This document shows positions 45,953 through 55,628 of a stretch of 64,000 nt of DNA, one piece after another. This DNA comes from Armatimonadota bacterium. GTDB lineage: Bacteria > Armatimonadota > JADLDR01. The position numbers and the translations under genes were made by a program. Numbering within the stretch: position 1 is the stretch's first letter; every line of letters begins with the position of its first letter. The stretch spans positions 1-64,000 of the forward strand of contig JADLDR010000199.1 of NCBI GenBank assembly GCA_020846535.1, in the 5' to 3' direction. The notes under the pieces were generated by a model. That model saw only the letters and a program-made list of their open reading frames with translations. It was not told the DNA's origin and made no database searches.

Positions 45953-46795
45953 ATGGTTCAGGCGGTTCCGGTGGAAGGGAGGCGGCAGGCTCCGGTGCTG
46001 TGCCGGTCGCTGGCCGTGACCAGCGGTAAGGGCGGGGTGGGGAAGACGAACCTGACGGCCAATCTGGGCGTTTTGCTGGCCGGTTCCGGCAGGCGGGTGA
46101 TCGCCCTCGACGCCGACCTGGGGTTGGCGAATATGGATGTTCTGCTGAACATCCGCCCTCTCTATACCCTTCAGCATGTCATCCAGGGAGAAAAGGCCAT
46201 CCAGGATATCCTGCTCACCGGCCCTGCCGGGCTGAGGGTCGTGCCCGGGGCTTCGGGGATTCTCTCCCTGGCGAACCTGGAGGAAGCCCAGCGCGAAGCC
46301 CTGCTCCGGGAGATGCACAGCCTGGAGCTGATGAGCGACCTGCTGCTCCTGGACACCGGCGCAGGGATTGCGGACAATGTGCTTTCCTTCGTCCTGATCG
46401 CCGATGAGGTGGTTCTGGTGACCACCCCGGACCCGACCGCCATGACCGACGCCTATGCCATGATGAAAGTCATCTCCCAGCGCCGCCCGGAAATGCCCCT
46501 GCGTTTGGCGGTCAATATGTCCGCCCCTCAGGAAGGGATGGCTGTTTTTCAGCGCCTCGGCCAGGTGGCGAAGCAATATCTGGGCGTTTCGGTGGACTAC
46601 CTCGGCGCTATCCCGAACGACCCGGCGGTTTCGTCGAGCATCCGCGCCCGCAGGCCCTTTGTCGAGGCCGCCCCGGATTCGCCCGCCTCCCGCAGCCTGC
46701 GCGAGGTCGCCCGCCGCCTCGGGTTCGCCCCTCCCGCCCCTGCGGGCCGCCCGACCCTCATCTCCCGGATGCGGGATATATTGATGAAAAAGTAG
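45953..46795 (+). CDS. MinD/ParA-superfamily ATPase, FlhG (YlxH)-like
   Basis: A 280-residue deviant Walker ATPase. SGKGGVGKTN (24-33) is the P-loop with signature Lys, DADLGLANMDVLL (53-65) is characteristic of the FlhG/MinD branch, and LLLLDTGAGIADNV is the switch II strand. FlhG counts or positions flagella, but related proteins position type IV pili and other polar machines. No flagellar gene or FlhF/SRP GTPase is near, so a role in pilus/secretin placement is a possibility only. GGGAGG precedes the ATG. Confidence 0.87.
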   Translation: MVQAVPVEGRRQAPVLCRSLAVTSGKGGVGKTNLTANLGVLLAGSGRRVIALDADLGLANMDVLLNIRPLYTLQHVIQGEKAIQDILLTGPAGLRVVPGASGILSLANLEEAQREALLREMHSLELMSDLLLLDTGAGIADNVLSFVLIADEVVLVTTPDPTAMTDAYAMMKVISQRRPEMPLRLAVNMSAPQEGMAVFQRLGQVAKQYLGVSVDYLGAIPNDPAVSSSIRARRPFVEAAPDSPASRSLREVARRLGFAPPAPAGRPTLISRMRDILMKK

Positions 46796-46798
46796 GGG

Positions 46799-47680
46799 TT
46801 ACCATGCCAGCCCCTTTTCCTCGAACCACTGGCGGATCAGGCCGTGCGCCCGGCGCTTTTCGGCGTAGGGGTCGTCGTCTTTGGGCATCCTCACGGTCGC
46901 GCCGCCGTCGATGATCATATGCGAGCCGGTCACGAAGCGGGCCTCGTCGGAAACCAGGTAGACGGCGGCATGGGCGACATCCTCCGGCCTGGCGACCATG
47001 TGAAGGGGCTGGAAGTATTTGACATCATCCTCCACATGGCTCCCGAACCGCGCTTCGAATTCCTCCCAGAGCGCCTCCGGAACCCGCCCGCGCCAGTAGG
47101 CGCTGTAGTCCGTCACGGCGATATAGCCCGGAGAGATCGCATTGGCCCGGATGAAGAACGGGGCCAGCTCTATCGCCAGCTCCTTGGTCAGAGAGACGAT
47201 GCCGCCTTTGGAAGCGGCATAGGCGGTATGGCGTTTGTAGCCCTGAAAGGCATGGATGGAAGCGATGTTGAGGATCGCCCCGCCTCCCTGCCGCTTCATC
47301 ACCGGAACCGCATAATGGCATCCGGCGAAAACCCCTTTGAGATTCGTTCCCAGCACCAGGTCGAGATCGGCTTCGGTCGTCTCCTCTACCGGTTTGGAGA
47401 AACCGATGCCCGCATTGCTCACCAGTATATCGAGCCGCCCGAACGCCGCCACCGCCCCTTCGATCAGCCCTCCGACCTCTTCCCATCGCGACACATCCGC
47501 CTGGTGGAATCGGATATTCCCTCCTTCCGCCCGGACCAGCCGCAACGTCTCCTGCCCGCCCTCGATGTCGATATCCCCGACCGTCACCGAGGCCCCTTCC
47601 CGACAGAAGAGCCGGGCCATCCCGCGCCCCAGGCCGGAGGAGCCGCCCGTAACGACCGCCGTTTTGCCTGCAAGCCTCAT
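46799..47680 (-). CDS. Short-chain dehydrogenase/reductase
   Basis: A 293-residue classical SDR with all signature elements: TGGSSGLG (11-18), NAG (89-91), the catalytic Ser (S141) and YAASK (Y154, K158), plus a 30-residue C-terminal extension (RRAHGLIRQWFEEKG). Such enzymes oxidise or reduce sugars and alcohols with NAD(P). It is convergent with the FlhG-like gene, with only three bases between stops. Confidence 0.92.
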   Translation of the reverse strand: MRLAGKTAVVTGGSSGLGRGMARLFCREGASVTVGDIDIEGGQETLRLVRAEGGNIRFHQADVSRWEEVGGLIEGAVAAFGRLDILVSNAGIGFSKPVEETTEADLDLVLGTNLKGVFAGCHYAVPVMKRQGGGAILNIASIHAFQGYKRHTAYAASKGGIVSLTKELAIELAPFFIRANAISPGYIAVTDYSAYWRGRVPEALWEEFEARFGSHVEDDVKYFQPLHMVARPEDVAHAAVYLVSDEARFVTGSHMIIDGGATVRMPKDDDPYAEKRRAHGLIRQWFEEKGLAW

Positions 47681-48036
47681 GAATGTCTCCTTTGCGCGAA
47701 CAATCCCCTGTCAAACCGGAAATCCGGCTCGAATGGCCGCTATAATGATCGGCGCAAAAAAAGAAGCCCGAACCTCTATGTAAGATATAGTTTACGGCAT
47801 TTACGGACAGAAAGCAAGTCCGGCTCTCAGCCACTGCCGACGATCTTCTCGAACAGCGCCCCATGCCCCTGACTCCTGATGGACAGAAGGAATGTCTGCC
47901 CTTTTCGCGAACTGACTGAGAGATCATTTCCAGTATCCGATAACGCTGCGTGGCGTTTGGGCAGGGAAGGGTGATAGCCGAGGGCGAAAGTAGTGCGGAC
48001 AACCCCAGCCATCCCGATCCTTGAAGGAGAGAGCGC
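47681..48036. other. Divergent intergenic region, no gene seen
   Basis: A direct repeat TTTACGG-CA-TTTACGG lies at 47791-47806 within an AT-richer stretch, and GAAGGAG before 48037 serves the next gene. No promoter consensus or known element was recognised. Confidence 0.5.
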
Positions 48037-51000
48037 ATGAAACCGATCCGGCTTCTCTGGTGGGCTATTTTATGGTGCGCCTGGGCGTCCCCGATTCCGG
48101 GCGCGTGCCAGGAACCCTCTTCCGTTCCGCTCCCGCCCGGCGTCCGGGCCGTCTGGGATACGAGCCGCGCCTATCGCGAGACGACCCCGACGCGGGAGCG
48201 CATCTGCATCAACGGCCTGTGGCGCTGGCAGCCGGTCGAGGAGGTGGCCGCCCGTCCGCCCCGCGGCGGCTGGGGTTATTTCAAAGCGCCGGGAGCCTGG
48301 CCGGGCATCACGGACTACCTGCAGAAGGACTGTCAGGCCGTCTACCGCCATCCGGCCTGGAAAGGGATAAGGTTTGAGAGCGTTGCGGCGGCCTGGTATC
48401 AGCGCGAGATCGCCATCCCCCGGCCGTGGGCCGGGCGGCGGATTGCGCTGGCCGCAGACTACGTGAATTCCTATGCTGCGGTCTATGTGGACGGCCAGAA
48501 AGCCGGAGAGATCCGCTTCCCCGCCGGAGAAGCCGACCTCACCCCCTTTTGCCGTCCCGGGGCGAGGCATCTTTTGAGCCTCCTGGTGATCGCCGCGCCC
48601 TTGCAGGCCGTGACGCGCTCCTTCGACGATACCTCCCTGCCGCGGGAGGCGAGGGGATCGGTGGCCCGGCGGGGGCTGTGCGGCGACCTTTTCCTGACAG
48701 GCGCTCCGGCCCGGGAGCGCATCGCCGATATCCGGGTGGATACATCCGTAAAGGGCTGGAGGATCGCGCTCTCCGCCGAACCGGACGGCCTGGCGCGAAA
48801 CGGGCGCTACCGCCTGCGCGCCCGCATCACGGATCGGGGCCGCCTCGTCCGGGAATTCGCCGGCAGGCCCTTCGGGGCGGGCGATCTCAAGGATGGCCGG
48901 ATTGCGCTCGTCGCGAACTGGAGGCCGGAGAAGCTCTGGGACATCCACACTCCCGGGAACCGGTATGATCTTCGCCTGTCCCTGGCCGATAGCCGGGGCA
49001 AGATTCTCGATACGGCCCATCCCGTGCGCTTCGGGTTTCGCGAGTTCCGCATCCGGGGCCGGGACTTCTACCTGAACGGCTCCCGCATCTACCTCTGCGC
49101 CGTGCCCCTGGACAACGCCCAGATCGGGGCGGCGTGGGCCAGCTATGATTCGGCCCGGGAAAGCCTCTTGCGCCTGAAAGCCATCGGCGTCAATTTCGTC
49201 TACACCCACAACTACGATTGCGAGCCGGGCGCGCACCTGAGCTTTGCCGAAATCCTGAAAGCGGCGGACGATACCGGGATGCTGGTCGCCCTGTCCCAGC
49301 CCCACTTCGGCCAGTACGACTGGCAGCCGCCGGACGCGGCGCGCAAGAACGGCTATGCGGGACACGCCCGGTTTTACGTGCGGGCGGCGGGCAGCCACCC
49401 GTCGGTGGTGGCCTATGCCATGAGCCACAATGCGACCGGCTATGTGGAGGCCATGAACCCGGACAAAATAGACGGCCTTCAGGATCCCCGGGATTCCTGG
49501 TCTCAGCGAAACGCCCGGTCCGCGTTGCAGGCCGAAAGCATCGTCCGGCGGATGGATCCGACCCGCATCGTCTACCACCATTCCTCCGGCAACCTGGGCG
49601 CGATGCATACGAACAACTTCTACCCGAACTTCGCTCCCATCCAGGAGATGAGCGACTGGTTCGAGTACTGGTCTCTCCGGGGCGTCAAGCCTCTTTTCCT
49701 GTGCGAATTCGCCGCTCCCTATACCTGGGATTTTTCGATGTACCGGGGGTGGTATCAGGGCCAACGGACCTTCGGAAGCGCGGTGGTGCCCTGGGAACTC
49801 TGCCTGGCGGAGTGGAACGCCCAGTTCTTCGGGGACGGGGCTTTCCGGATCGGCGAGGTGGAAAAGACCTGCCTGCGGTGGGAGGCCCGGCAGTTTCGCG
49901 AAGGAAAGCTCTGGCACCGCTGGGACTACCCGCACCAGATGGGCAGCCGGGATTTCGATGAGCAGTATCCGGTGCTGGCCCTCTACCTGACCGACAACTG
50001 GCGCGCCTTCCGCACCTGGGGCGTATCGGCCATCAACCCCTGGGAATACAGTGTTTTCTGGAAGCCGCGCATCGGAGCGGAGCGGAGCCGGAAGAATTTG
50101 AAGGTCGACTGGGAGCGCCTCCAGCGGCCCGGCTTCAGCGCGGACTATATCGAGGAACGCTACGAGCGGATCGATACCGCTTTCCAGCTTTCCGACTGGA
50201 TCCCTACGCCCGCCGGCAAGTCCCTCCTCCGCAACAACGGGCCTCTCCTGGGCTATATCGCCGGCAAGCCTGCCGCCTTCACTGGCAAAGACCATATCTT
50301 CACCCCGGGCGAAACGGTGGCGAAGCAGTTGATCGTCATCAACAACTCCCGCCAAACCGTTACCGCCCGGTGCCGGTGGGCCTTCGGCCTGCCCCGTCCA
50401 CAGGCTGGCAGCCGGGATATCCGCGTCCAGACCGGAGAGCAGGCCCGGATTCCGCTTGCCTTCCCCCTTCCCGCCGGGCTGGCTTCGGGCCGCTACCGGC
50501 TGTCCGCATCGGTCCGGTTCGGCAACGGAGAAACGCAGCGGGATTCCATGACAGTTCATGTGATGATCCCCGCGAAGCCTGTGCGCCCGGAGGCAAAGGT
50601 CGCCCTCTTCGATCCGGCAGGCAAAACCGGTGGGCTGCTCCGCAGGCTGGACGTGCGGTTCCAGACGGTGTCCGTGGATGCGGACCTGTCCGGATTCGAT
50701 ATGCTGGTGGTGGGCCAGCAGGCATTGGCAGCGGACGGCCCCGGCCCCGATTTGAGCCGAGTAACCGAAGGGCTGAAGGTGGTCGTCTTCGAGCAGACTG
50801 CGGAGGCTCTAGAGAAGCGGCTGGGGTTTCGCGCCACCGAATACGGGCTGCGGCAGGTCTTCAAGCGGATCCCGGATCATCCACTTCTGGCTGGTCTCGA
50901 CACCGAACACCTGCGCGACTGGCGTGGGGCCGCGACCGTCCTGCCGCCCCGCCTGGCGTACGAGATCAACGACAGCTACCAGCATACCACACCGACGGTC

Positions 51001-51945
51001 AAATGGTGCGGAATCGATGTGCCCCGCGTCTGGCGGTGTGGCAACCGGGGCAATGTCTCCTCCGTCCTCATCGAGAAACCGGCCCGCGGCGACTTTCTGC
51101 CCGTCCTGGACGGGGGCTACAGCCTCCAGTACAGCCCGCTGCTGCTGTACCGGGAAGGGAAGGGGATGGTACTCTTCTGCCAGATGGATGTGACCGGGCG
51201 CACCGAGCCTGAACCGGCGGCAGATATCCTGGCCCGGAACATCCTGAAATATACGGCTGCCTGGCGGCCACCGCCTGTGCGGAAAGTCATCTATGCAGGG
51301 GATCCCGCTGGCAAGCGGCATCTTGAGGCCGCCGGGATAACCCCCGGGCGATATGCGGGCGGGAGCTTGCCGGAAGACGCGGTTCTGGTGGCCGGGCCGG
51401 GCAGCGACCGCGAGCTTTCCGGAAGCGCCCCGGCGATGGCCCCCTGGCTGAAGTCGGGCGGCTACCTTCTGGCGGTCGGCCTGAACGAGCGCGAGGCCGC
51501 CGGAATCCTGCCCTTCCCTGTCGGGATGAAGGAGGCCGAACACATCGCTTCGTTCTTCGAGGCGATGCCCGCGGCTTCGCTTCTGGCGGGGGTCGGACCT
51601 GCGGATGTCCATAACCGGGACCCGCGAGCGATTCCCCTCATGGCGTCGGGAGCGCGTGTGATCGGAAGCGGTGTGCTGGCACAGGAGGGGAACGCCGTTT
51701 TCTGTCAGCTTCCGCCCTGGCAGTGGGAAAGGCCGAAACAGGCCAACCTCCGGCGAACTTATCGGCGCACGGCCTTCCTGCTGAACCGCCTGCTGGCGAA
51801 CATGGGAGCCTCCGGCTCCACCCCGCTCCTGAGCCGGTTCCGCACCCCTCCGAAGGCTCCGGGGGATGAGAAGCGGTGGCTGGAGGGCCTCTATCTCGAC
51901 CGGCCGGAGGCATGGGACGATCCCTACCGCTTCTTCTGCTGGTAG
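48037..51945 (+). CDS. Large secreted glycoside-hydrolase-2-like protein
   Basis: A 1302-residue exported protein with a signal peptide (about 1-24), a GH2-type sugar-binding sandwich (WYQREIAIPRPWAGRRI), an Ig-like domain (about 230-335) and a TIM barrel opening at GFREFRIRGRDFYLNG. The predicted nucleophile Glu is in KPLFLCEFAAPY (about 556). At the acid/base position the usual N-E is replaced (HPSVVAYAMSHNATGY, about 456-471). The C-terminal 450 residues include an alpha/beta region (FDMLVVGQQAL) resembling glutamine-amidotransferase/ThuA-like domains. It should act on beta-glycans outside the cytoplasm if active. An ADP-ribosylglycohydrolase gene follows 45 bases later. Confidence 0.82.
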   Translation: MKPIRLLWWAILWCAWASPIPGACQEPSSVPLPPGVRAVWDTSRAYRETTPTRERICINGLWRWQPVEEVAARPPRGGWGYFKAPGAWPGITDYLQKDCQAVYRHPAWKGIRFESVAAAWYQREIAIPRPWAGRRIALAADYVNSYAAVYVDGQKAGEIRFPAGEADLTPFCRPGARHLLSLLVIAAPLQAVTRSFDDTSLPREARGSVARRGLCGDLFLTGAPARERIADIRVDTSVKGWRIALSAEPDGLARNGRYRLRARITDRGRLVREFAGRPFGAGDLKDGRIALVANWRPEKLWDIHTPGNRYDLRLSLADSRGKILDTAHPVRFGFREFRIRGRDFYLNGSRIYLCAVPLDNAQIGAAWASYDSARESLLRLKAIGVNFVYTHNYDCEPGAHLSFAEILKAADDTGMLVALSQPHFGQYDWQPPDAARKNGYAGHARFYVRAAGSHPSVVAYAMSHNATGYVEAMNPDKIDGLQDPRDSWSQRNARSALQAESIVRRMDPTRIVYHHSSGNLGAMHTNNFYPNFAPIQEMSDWFEYWSLRGVKPLFLCEFAAPYTWDFSMYRGWYQGQRTFGSAVVPWELCLAEWNAQFFGDGAFRIGEVEKTCLRWEARQFREGKLWHRWDYPHQMGSRDFDEQYPVLALYLTDNWRAFRTWGVSAINPWEYSVFWKPRIGAERSRKNLKVDWERLQRPGFSADYIEERYERIDTAFQLSDWIPTPAGKSLLRNNGPLLGYIAGKPAAFTGKDHIFTPGETVAKQLIVINNSRQTVTARCRWAFGLPRPQAGSRDIRVQTGEQARIPLAFPLPAGLASGRYRLSASVRFGNGETQRDSMTVHVMIPAKPVRPEAKVALFDPAGKTGGLLRRLDVRFQTVSVDADLSGFDMLVVGQQALAADGPGPDLSRVTEGLKVVVFEQTAEALEKRLGFRATEYGLRQVFKRIPDHPLLAGLDTEHLRDWRGAATVLPPRLAYEINDSYQHTTPTVKWCGIDVPRVWRCGNRGNVSSVLIEKPARGDFLPVLDGGYSLQYSPLLLYREGKGMVLFCQMDVTGRTEPEPAADILARNILKYTAAWRPPPVRKVIYAGDPAGKRHLEAAGITPGRYAGGSLPEDAVLVAGPGSDRELSGSAPAMAPWLKSGGYLLAVGLNEREAAGILPFPVGMKEAEHIASFFEAMPAASLLAGVGPADVHNRDPRAIPLMASGARVIGSGVLAQEGNAVFCQLPPWQWERPKQANLRRTYRRTAFLLNRLLANMGASGSTPLLSRFRTPPKAPGDEKRWLEGLYLDRPEAWDDPYRFFCW

Positions 51946-51990
51946 CAGGCTTGAGACGCCCGTCAGAGCTTGGAAAGGCAAACCTCACAG

Positions 51991-53037
51991 ATGGCGGAAA
52001 ATCCGTTGGAAGCGCGCTTTATCGGGGCAATGCTCGGAACGTTCATTGGGGATGCGCTGGGAATGCCTGTAGAAGGGTGGCCTCCCGAACGGATCGCCGG
52101 GGCCTATGGATCGCTGGAGGATTTGCGCGGGGCCTCGATATGGCTGCGATTGTATGGAGCCGTTTACGGGGCGATCCACGATTCGGGGCGCGTATCGGGC
52201 GAACTGCCTCTCGGCTGCGGGACGTATACGGACGATACCCAGATGATGATCGGGGTCGCCGAATCGCTGGCCGCTTGCGGGGGCTTCGATGGGACCGACA
52301 TGGCCCGCCGGTTCGTAGCGAACTTCGATCCCTGCCGGGGGTACGGCCCGGGCGCTATGAGGGCTATCGCAAAGCTCCGCCAGGGAATCCCCTGGAACCG
52401 GGCGGGCGGCCAATTGTTCGGAAGGCGCGGCTCGTTCGGCAATGGCTCCGCCATGCGCGTCGCGCCCGTGGGCCTCTTCTATGGGGACGATCCGCCTGCG
52501 CTCAGGCAGGCGGCGGAACTGTCCGCCTCGATTACCCATACACACCCTCTCGGACTGGAAGGCGCGGCAGTGCAGGCGTACGCCGTGGCCCTGGCTGTCC
52601 GGCAGCTTTCAGGCGAGGCGTTCCTGGAAGAGATGCGGGCTTTTCTCCGGCCCGATAGCGAACCCTTCTCCCGAAAGCTGGCAGCGATGGAAGGTCTTTT
52701 GCGGCAGCGGTCCTCGGCTCGTGAGGTCGTCGCGGTTCTCGGCAACGGCACAGAGAGTCAGGAATCTGTTCCGGCAGCGATTTACGCCTTCCTTTCCCAC
52801 CCGGAGTCGTTCAGGGAGGCCGTCGTGTATGCTGTCAGCCTGGGCGGGGATACCGATACCATCGGCGCGATGGCCGGCGCTATCGCCGGGGCCTATCACG
52901 GAGCGGACGCCCTGCCTGCCGGGTGGCTGGATATGCTCGAAAACGGTGCGAAGGGCCGGGATTATATCCGCAATCTGGCCCGACAGCTTTATGAGCGGAG
53001 GGCTTTCGCTTCCGGCCCGATATCGGATGGCCTGTAG
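51991..53037 (+). CDS. ADP-ribosylglycohydrolase family protein
   Basis: A 348-residue canonical ARH/DraG-fold protein. GDALGMPVEG opens the fold, TDDTQM (80-85) and GGDTDTIGAMAGAIAGAYHG (about 285-304) are the two metal-binding motifs, and GNGSAMRVAP is the conserved central segment. The ATG at 51991 has GGAAAGG upstream. An in-frame TTG at 51970 is the alternative. It follows the GH2-like gene closely and may be co-transcribed. The substrate could be ADP-ribosyl-arginine or another N/O-glycoside. This classical copy contrasts with the duplicated version at 9374. Confidence 0.92.
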   Translation: MAENPLEARFIGAMLGTFIGDALGMPVEGWPPERIAGAYGSLEDLRGASIWLRLYGAVYGAIHDSGRVSGELPLGCGTYTDDTQMMIGVAESLAACGGFDGTDMARRFVANFDPCRGYGPGAMRAIAKLRQGIPWNRAGGQLFGRRGSFGNGSAMRVAPVGLFYGDDPPALRQAAELSASITHTHPLGLEGAAVQAYAVALAVRQLSGEAFLEEMRAFLRPDSEPFSRKLAAMEGLLRQRSSAREVVAVLGNGTESQESVPAAIYAFLSHPESFREAVVYAVSLGGDTDTIGAMAGAIAGAYHGADALPAGWLDMLENGAKGRDYIRNLARQLYERRAFASGPISDGL

Positions 53038-53060
53038 GGGCAGACCTGCGTGTCTGCCCC
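53037..53060. terminator. Terminator-like hairpin
   Basis: The arms GGGGCAGAC (53037-53045) and GTCTGCCCC (53052-53060) enclose a 6-base loop directly after the ADP-ribosylglycohydrolase stop, between convergent genes. There is no T-run. Confidence 0.55.
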
Positions 53061-53081
53061 GGTGCGCCGGGTCTGTGCGAT

Positions 53082-54161
53082 TCAGGACAAAGCGGTTTCC
53101 CATGCGGTCTCGAACATCGCCCTGGCGTTTTCCAGAGGGACGTCCCAGTGTATCTCGGTGCTGGACCCCATGAAATAACCTCGCCCGCCGGTTGCGGCAA
53201 TCGCCTCGCGGCAGGCTTCCCGCACCTCCTCCGGGGTTCCAAGAGCAAGAAGCTGGCTGACATCGATCCCGCCCGCCAGGACGAGTTTTGGGAATCGCTC
53301 CCGGACGGACTTGACATTCATCCCGGCAAGGGTTTCTAGGGGATTCAGGCCGTCTATACCGGCCCGGGCCAGATCGTCCAGAACCGGCCAGAGGCAGCCG
53401 TCCGAGTGGAAGATGCAGGCGGCCCCGCGCTCGTGCCAGGCGTCATGGAGGCGCTTCAGGCCAGGCATAAAGACCCGGCGCAGCCAGGACGGGGAGAAGA
53501 GGGGCGCGGTCTTGTAGGCCAGATCGTCGGCGGTGAGGACGACCTGGATCAACTCCGGGTCGGCGATGGCCTCGATGCGGCGTAGTTCCGCTTCGTAGAG
53601 GACATCCATCCACTCCTCCACCAGATCGGGTTCGTCGGCCATCAGGTAAGAAAACCGCTCCAGCCCCATCACCGAATACATCTCCGTCAAGCCGGGCAGG
53701 CTCTCGACCATCAGCACCGCCGGGTCTCCGTCCGGATCTCCTTCGGCAAAGCAGGCCGTCCTCTCCCGGATATAGGCGTGGAACGCCTCCCGATAGGCCG
53801 GGCCGTACTCCCTCGCCCGCACCCGGAGTACCTCTCCTTTCACCCAGTCGATCAGGCCGGGCATATCGTCGAAGGGCCTCTCGACGATCCAACTGGTCCA
53901 TCGTTCCTGCCGGACAGCAAACCCGTTCTCCAAGCGGACGGTCTGCGGGCGTTCCACAGGCCCGCCTGCCATCCGCGTCATATCCAGCACCCGCCCGACG
54001 GCCCGGCCCGTCAGCCGAACGCCATTTCCCTCGGAGAACCGCTCCCCGGCATAATATTCGATAATAGCATCATTCTGAAAAATATCGTAGAGAGGTGTCC
54101 GGTCGGTGTCCTGAAAGGCCATCGTCCGCAGCACTCGCTCGCGCTTGGTCAGTTTCCGCAT
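53082..54161 (-). CDS. Uroporphyrinogen-decarboxylase-like protein
   Basis: A 359-residue URO-D superfamily protein (RKLTKRERVLRTMAFQDTDR opening, PLYDIFQND). At the metal motif it has HSDG instead of the HNCG of the protein at 6488, and ends with GGRGYFMGSSTEIHWDVP. It probably belongs to a methyltransferase-like branch of unknown substrate. The ATG at 54161 has GGAGG 5 bases upstream. A longer frame to 54227 is less likely. Confidence 0.82.
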   Translation of the reverse strand: MRKLTKRERVLRTMAFQDTDRTPLYDIFQNDAIIEYYAGERFSEGNGVRLTGRAVGRVLDMTRMAGGPVERPQTVRLENGFAVRQERWTSWIVERPFDDMPGLIDWVKGEVLRVRAREYGPAYREAFHAYIRERTACFAEGDPDGDPAVLMVESLPGLTEMYSVMGLERFSYLMADEPDLVEEWMDVLYEAELRRIEAIADPELIQVVLTADDLAYKTAPLFSPSWLRRVFMPGLKRLHDAWHERGAACIFHSDGCLWPVLDDLARAGIDGLNPLETLAGMNVKSVRERFPKLVLAGGIDVSQLLALGTPEEVREACREAIAATGGRGYFMGSSTEIHWDVPLENARAMFETAWETALS

Positions 54162-54401
54162 CCGTTCCTCCAGGTTGGAATTGTTGTGAGGGTACCGGGT
54201 TCGCTTTCGGAAGGGGAATTCCTTCAAACGGCTTCACCCTTATTTTAGGCCGCCAGCCGGAGAGCGTTTCAGGCTGAGCGACTGCACTGCCGCTGAGTCT
54301 GCGCGCTTTTATTGAAGGGATCTCTCTTATGTGTATCGAACCCCATTCCAGCCCGACCAGCCGGAATAGGGTGGCGAGAGGAAAACAGGGGAGGAACGGC
54401 G

Positions 54402-55594
54402 ATGATATCGATGGTGTCGGGACTGCTCGGCGGATGTGTGGCGGGAGCGGAAGAACGGCCTGGAGAAGGAAAATCGGTTTCGGCCCGGGAGGTTTCCGAT
54501 TACGCGCCCGGCCATTACGAAGGGCCTCTGGTTCCCAGCCCGCCCCATGCGGACGACAACCCCCGGAAGGCCGTGGTCATTTCCTGGCCGGACCGGGAGG
54601 AACGCTTTGTTTTCAGCCATGAGGCCAGCTATTGCCCCCTGCTGGAACTGCCGGGCGGGGAAGCTATGTGCAACCAGTTCTTCGAGGGAAACCTGGGCGA
54701 CGCCGAGTTGTTCAACGAATGGGGACGCAAGGAGCGCAACAGCTTCGTCGATATCATCGAGAGCGGGCCGGAGCGCGTCGGGGTGCGATGGACTTATTTG
54801 TGCGTTCGGATGACGGGCGACGCCCAGCCGCGGCTGCGCGGGACGGAGGACTATTTCGCCGATCCGAACGGCCTCATCCTGCGGCGCATGAGCTATGAGA
54901 GCCTGATGCCCGAGTCAGTGGCAGGCTATAGCACCCAGCCGGTGGAACTCTTCGGGGTGGCTCCGTCCGGGGCGGCTCTAGCGGATATCTTCCCCCGCGC
55001 TCCGGGTCGCGGGGATTTCCGCACTCACACGGTTCTCGATCTCTATAGCCCGCGCCGGTACGACCTCTACTGGGACGAAGGGGGCGGCGTCCGGCGCAGC
55101 GGTGACGACGCCACCCTTGCGGCCATCGCCCGGTCGCCGGGCTGCGCCCTGGTCATGCCTTTCAGGGCGCGGCGGCTCTTTGCCGTACTCGGCGCGGCCA
55201 GCGGGTTCCCGCCGGATCGGACCCAGCTTGTAGACCACTGCACTCCGGCGGCGGAGGGCGGCTGCGCCTGGGGCGCGGGGCGCTGGGATCACACTGGCCC
55301 ATCGGCTGGCTCAATTCCCAGACCTCCTGCTGGCAGTTCGGGTCGCCCTATCCCTACAGCTTCGGATCGGTGGGCCAGTTCTTCGTGCCGCCGGGGCAGC
55401 GGATCCGCTCGTTTGCCCGGGATTATCCGGCTCTATGCGAGGATATGGCCCTTAACCGATGGACGGAGCGCCGCCTTTTTGCCGTGCTGCTGGGCGCGGC
55501 GCGGAGCCTGGAGGATATCCGCCGGATCGGACGAGGGTGGCTCGGTCAGGGTGCGGCCTGCCTCCAACCGGAGAGCCTCTCGCTCCTGCGGTGA
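54402..55594 (+). pseudogene. Hypothetical protein interrupted by a frameshift
   Basis: From ATG 54402 (GGGGAGG upstream) the frame reads through SFVDIIESGPERVGVRWTYL and PFRARRLFAVLGAASGFPPD up to QLVDH near 55238. There coding sense moves to another frame (LHSGGGGRLRLGRGALGSHW, then SYPYSFGSVGQFF-like sequence) and ends at 55594. One missing base around 55235-55245 explains it. The intact protein would be about 397 residues. The N-terminus has a possible lipobox-like LLGGC but lacks a basic start. The family was not recognised. The frameshift could be real decay or an assembly error. Confidence 0.6.
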
Positions 55595-55628
55595 GCCGGC
55601 CCGGATCGGCCTCCTGCGGCAGGCGGCG

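Noticed and set aside
45953-46795. Chromosome-partition ParA
   Set aside because: No ParB or parS site is nearby, and the DADLGLANMD motif fits FlhG/MinD better.
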